11,450 nucleotides of DNA from Acidilobaceae archaeon (GCA_027081695.1 JALWJI010000165.1:1-11450), one strand, 5' to 3'; positions 1-6,294 are shown, counted from the stretch's first letter. Notes: generated by a model from the sequence alone, not told the origin. Made by a program: numbers and translations.

Positions 1-2
1 CA

Positions 3-659
3 AGCCCCCAGATGATCTATAGCTCGCTTGATATTGCGCGGAAGATGAGGGCACCGCTTGGAATGCATCTCAGTGAAGGTATTAGTGAGAAAAAGGATTT
101 TTTAGAGCTCCTTGGAGACAAGGTATCAAACCAAAGAGTAGTAGCCGTCCATTGCATTAACGACGATTATTTTGATCTAGGAGTCAGATGTGCCTCATGC
201 CCGGTTTCTAATATGATACTCTATAATAGGACGAGGGATTCCTTGTTTGGTGTTACCAGTTTTGGAAGCGACTGGCCTCATCTAGTGGGCTCGATACCTC
301 TTCATATCCCCTTATTTCTAAAGTTATTCAATAATGATTTCAGCGGTGTACTCTATAGGGCGACTACGGGAGGATATAATGATTATGGCGTTCCTATGCA
401 GGGTGATTTCGTAGCATACGATGTTCCTCTCAGAAAGATTCTTCTCGAGGGAGCATTTCCTAAGGCTGTTAGTGTAGCCTCTAGGCTTATGGTGTGGGAG
501 GGTTTTCTAACTAGTACCGGGGAACGTTACGGGGATATTATTAGGGATTCCTACGAGGTCATCAAGTATGCTGTTGAAATATATGGAGACGGAGTAATGC
601 CGCATTTTCCATCTCTTACAGAGGTATTTAGAATGGTTGAGAATACGCCCTCCTCATAG
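3..659 (+). CDS. Amidohydrolase-family metal-dependent hydrolase, C-terminal part (5' truncated by window edge)
   Basis: The reading frame is open to the left edge: codons for Ser-Pro-Gln precede the first ATG at position 12, so that ATG is probably internal. What remains fits the C-terminal half of the amidohydrolase superfamily (TIM-barrel hydrolases such as deaminases, dihydroorotase-like and chlorohydrolase-like enzymes). Counting from the ATG at 12, the signatures are HLSE (residues 19-22, His as metal or catalytic ligand), VVAVHC (His47), the CPVSN segment (63-67) and the metal-site Asp in GSDWP (Asp87). ATTGGY follows near 117-122, then a G-D-F-V-A-Y-D stretch like the G-x-x-A-D end of the family. 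The HxxH metal pair of strand 1 would lie outside the window. The substrate cannot be named. It ends 52 bp before the convergent CitG-like gene. Confidence 0.85.
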   Translation, partial: SPQMIYSSLDIARKMRAPLGMHLSEGISEKKDFLELLGDKVSNQRVVAVHCINDDYFDLGVRCASCPVSNMILYNRTRDSLFGVTSFGSDWPHLVGSIPLHIPLFLKLFNNDFSGVLYRATTGGYNDYGVPMQGDFVAYDVPLRKILLEGAFPKAVSVASRLMVWEGFLTSTGERYGDIIRDSYEVIKYAVEIYGDGVMPHFPSLTEVFRMVENTPSS

Positions 660-711
660 TAAAGAGCATGTCATAACTGTCTTGAGGAGAAGATAACTGT
701 GTTGGGAAGAG

Positions 712-1545
712 TTACTTGTAGGGTATTCTTAGAGGCGTATCGATGTTGGCGGTTGCGACCGCTATGAAGGTTCCTCCAAGCAGTCTGTTAAACCTTTGTC
801 TATCTACGAGTTTTGCATCTAGTTTCGCTAGTTCTCCTAAGGGGTTCTTGGCTTCTAGTATATTCGAGAGGTCTAGGTAGCCAGTCATATCGGCTAATTT
901 TATATAGACTTCTACTACTGCTCCGATAAATGTAGGGGATTTCCTTGCAGATCCTATTAATGTTGTTAGTCTACTTAGGTTCCTTACATTCAGCATGAAT
1001 CCTGTGTCTATATCAGATAGCGCTTCGAACAAGTCGCCTATGGTTATGGCATTAAGGGATATGCTTCTCTTCGTCACACCTTTTCTATCGAGATGAAGTA
1101 GAAGGTCTGAGTCGCTTACTGCTTCGAGCCCTTCCACTATACTTATAGTGTCTTCGGGATTTGACGAGTAAAGTATTGTTGTAACCGTTTTTCTCAGGGT
1201 TTCTTCAAAGGATTTCTTCTGTGATGACGCAGTATAGTAGCCAAGTATTGATGCTAGCGTAATGGATGCAGAGACAAGTCCTGTGAGTGGCCTCATACCG
1301 GTTCTTTCAAAAGCCTTCTTTAATGCATCGGCGATGTATCTGCCGAGACCTAGGTGTTTTGAGTCTAGGTCTCCTCGGCCGAGCATATAGCCTCTCTTAA
1401 AGGATTCCTCTATGAATTCCTGTACAGAGACGAATTCTAGGAGCCTGATCTCGTACTCGGGGTCCTTTGCTAGCCTATGCAGGGCTCCTGGTTTAATCGG
1501 TGATGAGAGTGTTATTAGGTATGCTTCATACAGAGCGTTTAGCAA
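712..1545 (-). CDS. CitG-like protein (triphosphoribosyl-dephospho-CoA synthase family), archaeal branch
   Basis: This 277-residue soluble protein begins with an alpha-helical segment and the motif SSPIKPGALHR (residues 14-24). It resembles the PKPGxVxR signature of CitG and MdcB enzymes, which make the prosthetic-group precursor 2'-(5''-triphosphoribosyl)-3'-dephospho-CoA from ATP and dephospho-CoA. The start is TTG at 1545. GGTGAT lies seven bases upstream, and a box A (CTATATAG, around 1588 on this strand) sits about 26 bp before the expected transcript start, which together decide this start. The family's conserved G-x-N-T-x-L-G stretch is not clear here: the matching region (about 88-103, TGLVSASITLASILG) lacks the Asn. 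No citrate lyase or malonate decarboxylase genes are visible, so the biochemical role is open. A related but different nucleotide-transferring activity is possible. The family call is moderate and the substrate is unknown. Confidence 0.6.
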   Translation of the reverse strand: MLNALYEAYLITLSSPIKPGALHRLAKDPEYEIRLLEFVSVQEFIEESFKRGYMLGRGDLDSKHLGLGRYIADALKKAFERTGMRPLTGLVSASITLASILGYYTASSQKKSFEETLRKTVTTILYSSNPEDTISIVEGLEAVSDSDLLLHLDRKGVTKRSISLNAITIGDLFEALSDIDTGFMLNVRNLSRLTTLIGSARKSPTFIGAVVEVYIKLADMTGYLDLSNILEAKNPLGELAKLDAKLVDRQRFNRLLGGTFIAVATANIDTPLRIPYK

Positions 1546-1548
1546 CTA

Positions 1549-1593
1549 TGAGATCACCTATTTGTAGATATAGTACACTTTAGCCTATATAGC
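1549..1593 (-). promoter_or_regulatory. Promoter and ribosome site of the CitG-like gene
   Basis: On the minus strand, GCTATATAGG (1584-1593) is a good archaeal box A. It lies about 40 bp before the TTG start, placing the transcript start near 1562. GGTGAT (about 1553-1558) is complementary to the archaeal 16S 3' end and lies seven bases from TTG. This supports a short leader and the TTG initiation codon. Confidence 0.55.
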
Positions 1594-1656
1594 GTGCTAG
1601 TCTGTAAATCAAGCAACTTACGTGAGATGATCTATGGTGTTGAGATATTTAGTATA

Positions 1657-1690
1657 GATTAAATAGTGGGGTCATTTCGTTTTAACGAAA
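1657..1690 (+). promoter_or_regulatory. ctaB promoter with a perfect 7+2+7 inverted repeat at the expected transcript start
   Basis: GATTAAATAG (1657-1666) is a plausible box A, putting the transcript start near 1687. Exactly there lies TTTCGTT-TT-AACGAAA (1675-1690), a perfect 7-bp inverted repeat with a 2-bp spacer. A dimeric regulator bound there would block polymerase or start-site access, so it looks like a repressor operator. It is too short and AT-rich to be a convincing RNA terminator hairpin. The regulator is unknown. Confidence 0.5.
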
Positions 1691-1706
1691 CACGGGAAGA
1701 GCCTAG

Positions 1707-2630
1707 ATGTCTAAAAAAATACTGTACTTGCTGCAGATGACCAAGCCTACACAACTACTGTTGCTATCTATCACTATGTTCGGTGCGTATTTTATAGCCG
1801 GAGGAGGGGCTGATCCTAGGATACTTCTACTGCTTGCTCTAACTGCTCTGGGTTCAGCGGGTGGTGTGACAGCTCTTAACATGTATCTGGAGCACGATAT
1901 TGATTTCAGGATGCCTAGGACAAGAGATCGTCCTCTTCCTAGCGGGAAGCTTTCACGGGCCGAGGCATTAGTTGGCGTAAGCATGCTTATAATACTAGGC
2001 ACTCTGGCATCGTCATTTATTAATAAATGGGTTCTGCTCACGACACTAGTAGGACTCTATTTCGACATAATAGCCTATACAGAGTTAGCTAAGAGAAGAA
2101 CCGAGTGGAGTCTTCTATTCGGAAGCATAGCAGGGAGTATGCCTGCTCTCGGAGGTTGGGCGGCAGGAGCTGGTTCGATTGGGATAAACGGGATTCTTCT
2201 CGCCGCAATGGTTTATGTCTGGCAACCTCTCCATGTAGCATTCATACACTATTATTATGGCGAGGACTATGAAGCGGCTAAAATTCCAACTATTCCGGGA
2301 AGGTTAGGCCATAGGAAGTTTGCTTCGCTAGTAAAACTATCTGTTTTTAGCCTTATAGTGTTAGTTTGGATCTTCCTATTACTCAACGGGTACGGTCTTA
2401 TCTCAGCCTTGTTGGTCTCCTTTCTTGGTGCAAAGGCGTTAAAAGCTGTGAAAGTCTTTGCTAATAATCCCGAGAAATCTTATGCTAGGGCTATGATAAA
2501 ATATGCTAGTCCGATGATAGCAGTGGCTTTTGTAATGATACCACTTGAGAAGACGTTGGGATTCGTAGTTCTAGACAAGGAAATGGTACTCGTTCATTCT
2601 GTTAACGTCCTTGAGATGTTTCTAGGGTGA
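1707..2630 (+). CDS. ctaB: Heme O synthase (protoheme IX farnesyltransferase), UbiA superfamily
   Basis: CtaB (CyoE) is a membrane enzyme that adds a farnesyl-type chain to the C2 vinyl of heme B, giving heme O for heme-copper terminal oxidases. The 307-residue sequence is close to the family's usual size and has about eight or nine membrane segments. The first Asp-rich motif is N58-MYLEH-D64-I-D66-FRM, followed by RTRDRPLPSG (71-80). The M-x-R-T-x-x-R-P-L-P form separates heme O synthases from DGGGP and menaquinone prenyltransferases, which use N/D-xx-D-xx-x-D-R-xx-R-P. The AYTELAKRRTEW and AGSMPALGGW regions (123-151) and WQPLHVAFIHYYYGEDY (172-188) match the second conserved stretch of this family. 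ATG at 1707 is the first in frame after the promoter. The gene leads a two-gene operon with the unknown membrane protein that follows. A terminal oxidase elsewhere in the genome is implied. Confidence 0.92.
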   Translation: MSKKILYLLQMTKPTQLLLLSITMFGAYFIAGGGADPRILLLLALTALGSAGGVTALNMYLEHDIDFRMPRTRDRPLPSGKLSRAEALVGVSMLIILGTLASSFINKWVLLTTLVGLYFDIIAYTELAKRRTEWSLLFGSIAGSMPALGGWAAGAGSIGINGILLAAMVYVWQPLHVAFIHYYYGEDYEAAKIPTIPGRLGHRKFASLVKLSVFSLIVLVWIFLLLNGYGLISALLVSFLGAKALKAVKVFANNPEKSYARAMIKYASPMIAVAFVMIPLEKTLGFVVLDKEMVLVHSVNVLEMFLG

Positions 2631-2635
2631 GGTCT

Positions 2636-3412
2636 ATGAACAATCTTAGTGGTGGATGCGGCAAGCTCGACCCGACATGTGTACTTCTAGCAGGGACAGG
2701 AATAGTTGTGTTAATGGCTATTATCTATGACGCCTTAATTCCATTCGCGCCGGCAGCGACTTCTATAGTCGCATTGTCTATCGGACTAGCATTGGTGCGT
2801 GGCCTATATGAGAGAATAATCATAACATCCTTAGTAGCTCTTTCATGGACGGTTTCCATATTCTTGCCAGAATACGCTGTTTATGGTGTATCAATCGTGT
2901 ACTTAGCAACGGTATATTCGTTGATTGTATCGGGCTCGGCAGCTGCGATTAGTGTTTTTGGAGCATCTATGATTCCACTACTTGTGAGTTTTGGATTTAA
3001 TAGTGAAGCTATTCTTGTTTCTTCAACGCTCTACATAGTGTTAGCTGGTTTGATAGCATCGTTAATAACAAATAACCTTCATCCGTTAGTTATAGTGGCG
3101 ACATCTCCACTTGTATTATTACTGGGGGATAACGCTGGTCTTGCAGCATCTACTATAGCGTTTATGACTGTTATCTCTGTAAGTGGAACTACAAGGAAAG
3201 TAGGCTGTCCCTTTAGGATAGATTCGGGACTTGTGTTCATGGGATCAGTAATAGGCGTATTTGCAGTTATTTCTATTGTATTTCGAGAAGCGTTGGGGGA
3301 TCTATTGCCTTCTATTGGGCTCTGGGCTCTAAGCTACCTCTTTCTTCTAGCAGGAGTCTTAGTGCCTTCTTGGCCTCCTCAAACTTCTTCTTCTTTGGAT
3401 GAGAGATCCTAA
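2636..3412 (+). CDS. Unknown polytopic membrane protein coupled to ctaB, with Cys motifs
   Basis: I do not recognise this 258-residue protein. It has a short hydrophilic N-terminus containing C-G-K-L-D-P-T-C (Cys8 and Cys15), then about eight to ten hydrophobic segments. A loop near residues 186-196 contains a further conserved-looking Cys (RKVGCPFR, Cys191), and the tail is short and polar. The ATG at 2636 is preferred over an in-frame GTG at 2627 because GGGTGAGG lies four bases upstream of it; that ribosome site overlaps the ctaB stop codon, implying translational coupling. Tight linkage to ctaB suggests a role in heme O handling, oxidase assembly or the respiratory membrane, but this is inference. 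The Cys residues could bind a metal or heme, or form a disulfide. The last 101 bp overlap moaA on the other strand. Confidence 0.75.
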   Translation: MNNLSGGCGKLDPTCVLLAGTGIVVLMAIIYDALIPFAPAATSIVALSIGLALVRGLYERIIITSLVALSWTVSIFLPEYAVYGVSIVYLATVYSLIVSGSAAAISVFGASMIPLLVSFGFNSEAILVSSTLYIVLAGLIASLITNNLHPLVIVATSPLVLLLGDNAGLAASTIAFMTVISVSGTTRKVGCPFRIDSGLVFMGSVIGVFAVISIVFREALGDLLPSIGLWALSYLFLLAGVLVPSWPPQTSSSLDERS

Positions 3413-4466
3413 GACTCTTGTGATTCGATTTTGTTGGTATCATATAGTTAGGCGGGCTAGTCCTTGAACACATAAAGTAGGGTCTTCTTATTGCGACGAG
3501 GTCTATTATTTCTGATGCTACTTTAAGGATTTTTTCTTCTCGTGAATAATGGGGATTCTTTAGTATTTCTGCTATTGAGGGTCTCGGCCCTTTATAATTT
3601 AGGCATGGTGAAAGATCTCCGAATGGGCCAATTCTAATCCTTGTACATCCTGAGCAAAATATTGGGTTTCCGTATGGACGGACGATTTCTATTTTTTGTC
3701 CATCGGGTAGAATGTAGACAGGCCTATTGTGTAGATCTCGTATAGTCTTTTTTGCTCCTTTTTTGAGCAGTTCGTTTTCTATCTTTGATAGAGGATAGTA
3801 GTATTTGTTGAAGAACCTGGCGCCAAGACCTACTGGGTGAAGTTCAATTAGTTGCAGGACGGCACCATATTTGGATGCGAGTTTGGCGAGGTCGAAGACC
3901 TCATCGTTGTTTACACTGTTTAGAATCACGCTGTTTATCTTTATACCGAATCCTACCTCGTACGCGGATTGTAGTCCCTTCAGGGCCTTGTTTAGGCCTG
4001 GAATTCCAGTGATGAACCTGTATCTCTCCGGCTTGAGACTATGTATAGAAATATTGACTCTTTCGAGACCGGCTTCTCCGAGTTTTTCTGCGTATCGTGA
4101 AAGAAAATAGCCGTTGGTAGTCATACTTATTTCTGCACTAGAGTGTGCGGCTAGCGAGTCCACTATTTCGACGATGTCTGCTCTAAGTAGGGGTTCACCG
4201 CCTGTTAGTTTAATCTTTTTAATTCCTAGGAGCTTTGATGCCTCTGCAATTATCTCATAGTGTTTGGGCCTTAACAACGGGCTTAGTGTACCGGGTCTTG
4301 CTGGCCCGTTTAGGGGTTCTCCTTCTATATGGCAGAATATGCATCTATAGTTGCATTCGGCTGTTACGGCTATTCTAATATTATCTAGTTGTCTTCCGTA
4401 CGCGTCGGCTACTAGTGGTTCTCTCATTTCTATAGTGTCCCCCGAGAGATGGTACTGTTTTACCAC
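3312..4466 (-). CDS. moaA: GTP 3',8-cyclase MoaA (radical SAM enzyme of molybdenum/tungsten cofactor synthesis)
   Basis: MoaA starts pyranopterin cofactor synthesis by rearranging GTP to 3',8-cyclo-7,8-dihydro-GTP using a radical SAM cluster. The N-terminal 4Fe-4S site is the CNYRCIFC motif (Cys38, Cys42, Cys45). TGGEP (88-92) binds SAM. The second, substrate-binding cluster is C271-xx-C274-x13-C288, with the R-x-R-x-G GTP-contact stretch (276-280) between. This double-cluster pattern is diagnostic. The chosen GTG at 4466 has a box A (TTATATCTA on +, 4488-4496) about 25 bp upstream, so the transcript may be leaderless. An internal ATG at 4427 (residue 14) is the alternative. The usual core ends near residue 331. 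About 50 extra residues follow, Lys/Glu-rich and helical at the end, and the last 33 lie opposite the end of the upstream membrane protein gene. In hyperthermophiles the cofactor usually serves tungsten or molybdenum oxidoreductases. Confidence 0.93.
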   Translation of the reverse strand: MVKQYHLSGDTIEMREPLVADAYGRQLDNIRIAVTAECNYRCIFCHIEGEPLNGPARPGTLSPLLRPKHYEIIAEASKLLGIKKIKLTGGEPLLRADIVEIVDSLAAHSSAEISMTTNGYFLSRYAEKLGEAGLERVNISIHSLKPERYRFITGIPGLNKALKGLQSAYEVGFGIKINSVILNSVNNDEVFDLAKLASKYGAVLQLIELHPVGLGARFFNKYYYPLSKIENELLKKGAKKTIRDLHNRPVYILPDGQKIEIVRPYGNPIFCSGCTRIRIGPFGDLSPCLNYKGPRPSIAEILKNPHYSREEKILKVASEIIDLVAIRRPYFMCSRTSPPNYMIPTKSNHKSLRISHPKKKKFEEAKKALRLLLEERGSLEPRAQ

Positions 4467-4485
4467 GTATTCAAGGGCTCCGAAT

Positions 4486-4497
4486 CGTTATATCTAA
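4486..4497 (-). promoter_or_regulatory. moaA box A (leaderless-type promoter)
   Basis: On the minus strand the AT-rich AGATATAAC is centred near 4491, about 25 bases before the GTG at 4466. That spacing places the transcript start at or next to the start codon, and no clear ribosome site precedes it. It sits directly downstream of the RNase P RNA gene, so moaA is probably transcribed independently of it. Confidence 0.45.
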
Positions 4498-4510
4498 TCA
4501 TATGTAAATA

Positions 4511-4850
4511 ATGGGGAGAGCCGCGGCTATAACCCGCCTTCTGTACTACGGCGGCATCCGACTCAGCGGACACTATCCCGGGGCATCGCACGGGGACTCA
4601 TCGCCCCAGGATCCTTGCTCCTCCGGGGTCGGCCGTTTCAACGCATCTCCACGAATCCTCCGCTGGTTATCTGCCCTCCTGTTGCCAGGAGGGCCTCGCA
4701 GCATCATAGTCATCTTCGTGGAGCCGTGTCGTTTCTGTGCCGTTGCCACAGGTTTCACCTGTGCCCCTTGCGGGGCCCGGATCCCGTGGGGAGGGCGGAG
4801 TTTCCTCGGCCATAGACGGCCGTAGCCGCCAGCCGCGGCTCTCCGTCTCA
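4511..4850 (-). ncRNA. rnpB: RNase P RNA, archaeal type
   Basis: This is the catalytic RNA of ribonuclease P, which removes 5' leaders from pre-tRNAs. On the minus strand the conserved regions come in the right order. CR-I is GAGGAAACTCCGCCC (about 4793-4808). The ACAGAAAC element (about 4731-4740) follows the ACAGGT-gaa-ACCTGT hairpin. CR-V is ACAGAAGGCGGGTTATA (about 4529-4545). CR-I and CR-V can pair as the P4 helix (CCGCC with GGCGG). The ends close in a 14-bp P1 helix: 4515-4528 is exactly complementary to 4831-4844. The roughly 340-nt length fits archaeal type A RNase P RNA. Its GC content is far above that of the neighbouring genes, as expected for a structural RNA in a hyperthermophile. 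Exact ends are uncertain by several bases. Open frames across it on both strands are chance products of the GC-rich RNA. Confidence 0.93.
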
Positions 4851-4867
4851 TTTACTCTTAATCCGGC

Positions 4868-4880
4868 GTTATTTTACTAT
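4868..4880 (-). promoter_or_regulatory. Possible box A of the RNase P RNA gene, inside the end of the upstream CDS
   Basis: On the minus strand ATAGTAAAATAAC is centred near 4873, about 25 bases before the P1 5' end near 4848. It overlaps the last codons and stop of the His-rich membrane protein gene. The placement is right for a dedicated RNA promoter, but the match to the box A consensus is only moderate. Confidence 0.35.
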
Positions 4881-5945
4881 TCTAAGCCCTACTATGAGCG
4901 AGGATACGAATAGTATGTAGGATCCTATCCCTAGACCTGGCCATAATAGTAGCGAGAGCAGTATGAGTAAGTATGGTATTTGAGTAAATTTCTTCCTATG
5001 CTTTACTCTTAGGATAACTGGTAGCATCATAGGTCCGTGGATCATAAAGTGGAGTGCGATAAAGCCCATGGAATAAGCATGTACTAGGCAGAGAAGCGTA
5101 CATCCACTATTGCTAAAGTATAGTATAGTATACAGGAGAGTAATCGCTATCACTAGCATCACGTAGTAGTGTCCTGTTATGAAGTACTTGGCTCCTTGGT
5201 AAGCCGGATGGTTTTTGTCTTTTATCGGGATACGACGGGAGTATGAGGGGAGCCTGTAGAATCGGGCTGCTATAGGATATATCAATAATGAGACTAGTGC
5301 TAGCGATAATCCAATCACGTATTCTTGACCTAGTACTAGTAACGACGATGTGCCGCTAAACACTAGGGCGAGTATTGAAGCAGGAAATAGGGGCTCGTCT
5401 TTAAACGTGGAAGGAAGCGCGTGAACAGTGACACTGAAGATTAATGGAACAGGATATGCTAGAATTAATCCTAGTATGAGCTCGGAGAATTTAGGAGGAA
5501 ATCCTTCAAGGAATCCGTAGAGTATCGCGAAGAACGTCAATATGTATGTTAACGCTACCATCATCAAGCTTAGCTTCAGGCTGGACTTCCTCCCAGAGGC
5601 TATTCTAATAGATGAAAATGATGATAATAGGGATACGGCTCCAAACCAAGCCAAGAAGATCTTGTATTCTAGCACTATACCGAGCATGGGTAGTGCGATA
5701 AGAGGAACAGATGCAAGCAAAGTTACTGAAAACAAAGGATCCTGCTTGTTATGAACAGCCGAGCCAATATATGCCAACGCAACACTATGAGGTAATAGCA
5801 GTAGAGTGCCTAAACCAAGCACGTATGCATGTCTATGCGGATAGCCAGCAACTAACAATATTAACCCTAGGACTAAATAGGCAAACCCAAAAACTACTCC
5901 AATCCTTGAAACCGCTTTCACTATTTTTCTAACATCGTCGAACAC
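4869..5945 (-). CDS. Unknown histidine-rich polytopic membrane protein (possible heme or metal protein)
   Basis: I do not recognise this family with confidence. From the GTG at 5945 it is 358 residues with about ten to twelve hydrophobic segments. Several His lie in or beside membrane segments: PHRHAYVLGLG (His37, His39), LPHSVALAY (His53), SVTVHALPS (His175), ITGHYYV (His259), and VHAYSMGFIALHFMIHGPMMLP (His289, His299, His303). Paired membrane His spaced this way suggest heme or copper ligands. The layout is faintly reminiscent of NnrS-type heme/copper membrane proteins, but this is unproven. The frame stays open to a GTG at 6035. That longer start would need a promoter in or beyond the tRNA gene. 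A good box A (TTTTTAATAAATG, about 5983-5995 on this strand) and GGTTGATGG before the GTG at 5945 favour the shorter form. A respiratory or heme link with ctaB is possible, not shown. Confidence 0.7.
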   Translation of the reverse strand: MFDDVRKIVKAVSRIGVVFGFAYLVLGLILLVAGYPHRHAYVLGLGTLLLLPHSVALAYIGSAVHNKQDPLFSVTLLASVPLIALPMLGIVLEYKIFLAWFGAVSLLSSFSSIRIASGRKSSLKLSLMMVALTYILTFFAILYGFLEGFPPKFSELILGLILAYPVPLIFSVTVHALPSTFKDEPLFPASILALVFSGTSSLLVLGQEYVIGLSLALVSLLIYPIAARFYRLPSYSRRIPIKDKNHPAYQGAKYFITGHYYVMLVIAITLLYTILYFSNSGCTLLCLVHAYSMGFIALHFMIHGPMMLPVILRVKHRKKFTQIPYLLILLSLLLWPGLGIGSYILFVSSLIVGLRIVK

Positions 5946-5982
5946 GATTCCATCAACCAGAACAGACTTTAACCAGCTACAT

Positions 5983-5995
5983 TTATTAAAAACTA
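5983..5995 (-). promoter_or_regulatory. Likely box A for the His-rich membrane protein gene
   Basis: On the minus strand TTTTTAATAAATG is centred about 42 bases before the GTG at 5945, placing the transcript start near 5961 with a leader of about 16 bases that holds GGTTGATGG. It would fall inside the coding frame if the upstream GTG at 6035 were the true start, so it bears on the start choice. Confidence 0.4.
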
Positions 5996-6012
5996 AGACA
6001 TATACAGTTGGG

Positions 6013-6025
6013 AAATAAATTAATT
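6013..6025 (+). promoter_or_regulatory. Possible box A for tRNA-Gly
   Basis: AATAAATTAATT, centred near 6019, lies about 41 bases before the mature tRNA 5' end. That would start a transcript near 6045 with a leader of about 15 bases for RNase P to remove. The TTTAGAA at 6042-6048 is too close to serve. The call is weak because it rests on AT-richness and spacing only. Confidence 0.3.
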
Positions 6026-6059
6026 CAAGAGCCACTGAAACTTTAGAACGAGGAAGGAA

Positions 6060-6138
6060 GCGGCCGTCGTCTAGCCTGGACTAGGACGCCGGCCTCCCAA
6101 GCCGGCGATCCCGGGTTCAAATCCCGGCGGCCGCACCA
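6060..6138 (+). tRNA. tRNA-Gly (anticodon CCC)
   Basis: The cloverleaf is complete. The acceptor stem GCGGCCG pairs with CGGCCGC (seven perfect pairs). The D arm is GTCT/GGAC with an 11-base loop containing GG. The anticodon stem CCGGC/GCCGG (6089-6093 and 6101-6105) encloses the loop CTCCCAA, giving anticodon CCC at 6096-6098. The T arm is CCGGG-TTCAAAT-CCCGG, followed by discriminator A and a genomically encoded CCA (6136-6138). There is no intron. It reads GGG codons. The almost wholly G-C stems fit growth at very high temperature. It lies head-to-head with the His-rich membrane protein gene. Confidence 0.97.
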
Positions 6139-6294
6139 TATAATTATCCAAGTAATTAACTGGGAAATCGGCATATGTAAAGCAGTATCCTAGTGCTAGG
6201 AAGACTGGGAAATATCTAGTGTCTATAGTTTTTGTTTCTCGATATGAATAAAATAAATTAATATTATTATAGTTAAATTATTTTGTTATTAAAT
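6139..6294. other. AT-rich intergenic stretch with a direct repeat and an inverted repeat
   Basis: No gene is seen between the tRNA 3' end and the surface protein stop. The stretch contains a 10-bp direct repeat ACTGGGAAAT (6159-6168 and 6204-6213). Between the copies is a perfect 6-bp inverted repeat TCCTAG-TG-CTAGGA (6188-6201). The last 55 bases are almost only A and T and probably include the termination region of the minus-strand surface protein gene. The tRNA 3' end is not duplicated, so nothing marks it as an integration site. Confidence 0.4.

Noticed and set aside
12..14. ATG at position 12 as the true start of the first gene
   Set aside because: The frame is open upstream and the protein lacks the N-terminal half of the amidohydrolase fold, so the gene is cut by the window edge.
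1703..2041. A 112-residue frame on the minus strand
   Set aside because: It is a shadow of ctaB, whose family motifs are clear on the plus strand.
1707..2630. Assignment of this prenyltransferase as DGGGP synthase or a menaquinone enzyme
   Set aside because: The N-x5-D-x-D with M-x-R-T-x-x-R-P-L-P, and the later KRRT and AGSMPALGGW stretches, match heme O synthases.
4511..4851. Three overlapping open frames on both strands as small proteins
   Set aside because: They lie wholly over the RNase P RNA, have low-complexity Pro/Arg/Gly composition and no ribosome site.
5617..5680. An ATGATGA that could be the C box of a C/D-box guide RNA
   Set aside because: No CTGA D box follows within the usual distance, and it lies inside a coding gene on the other strand.
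6060..6213. tRNA-Gly as an integration (att) site for a mobile element
   Set aside because: No copy of the tRNA 3' end, integrase gene or phage-type gene is visible in the window.
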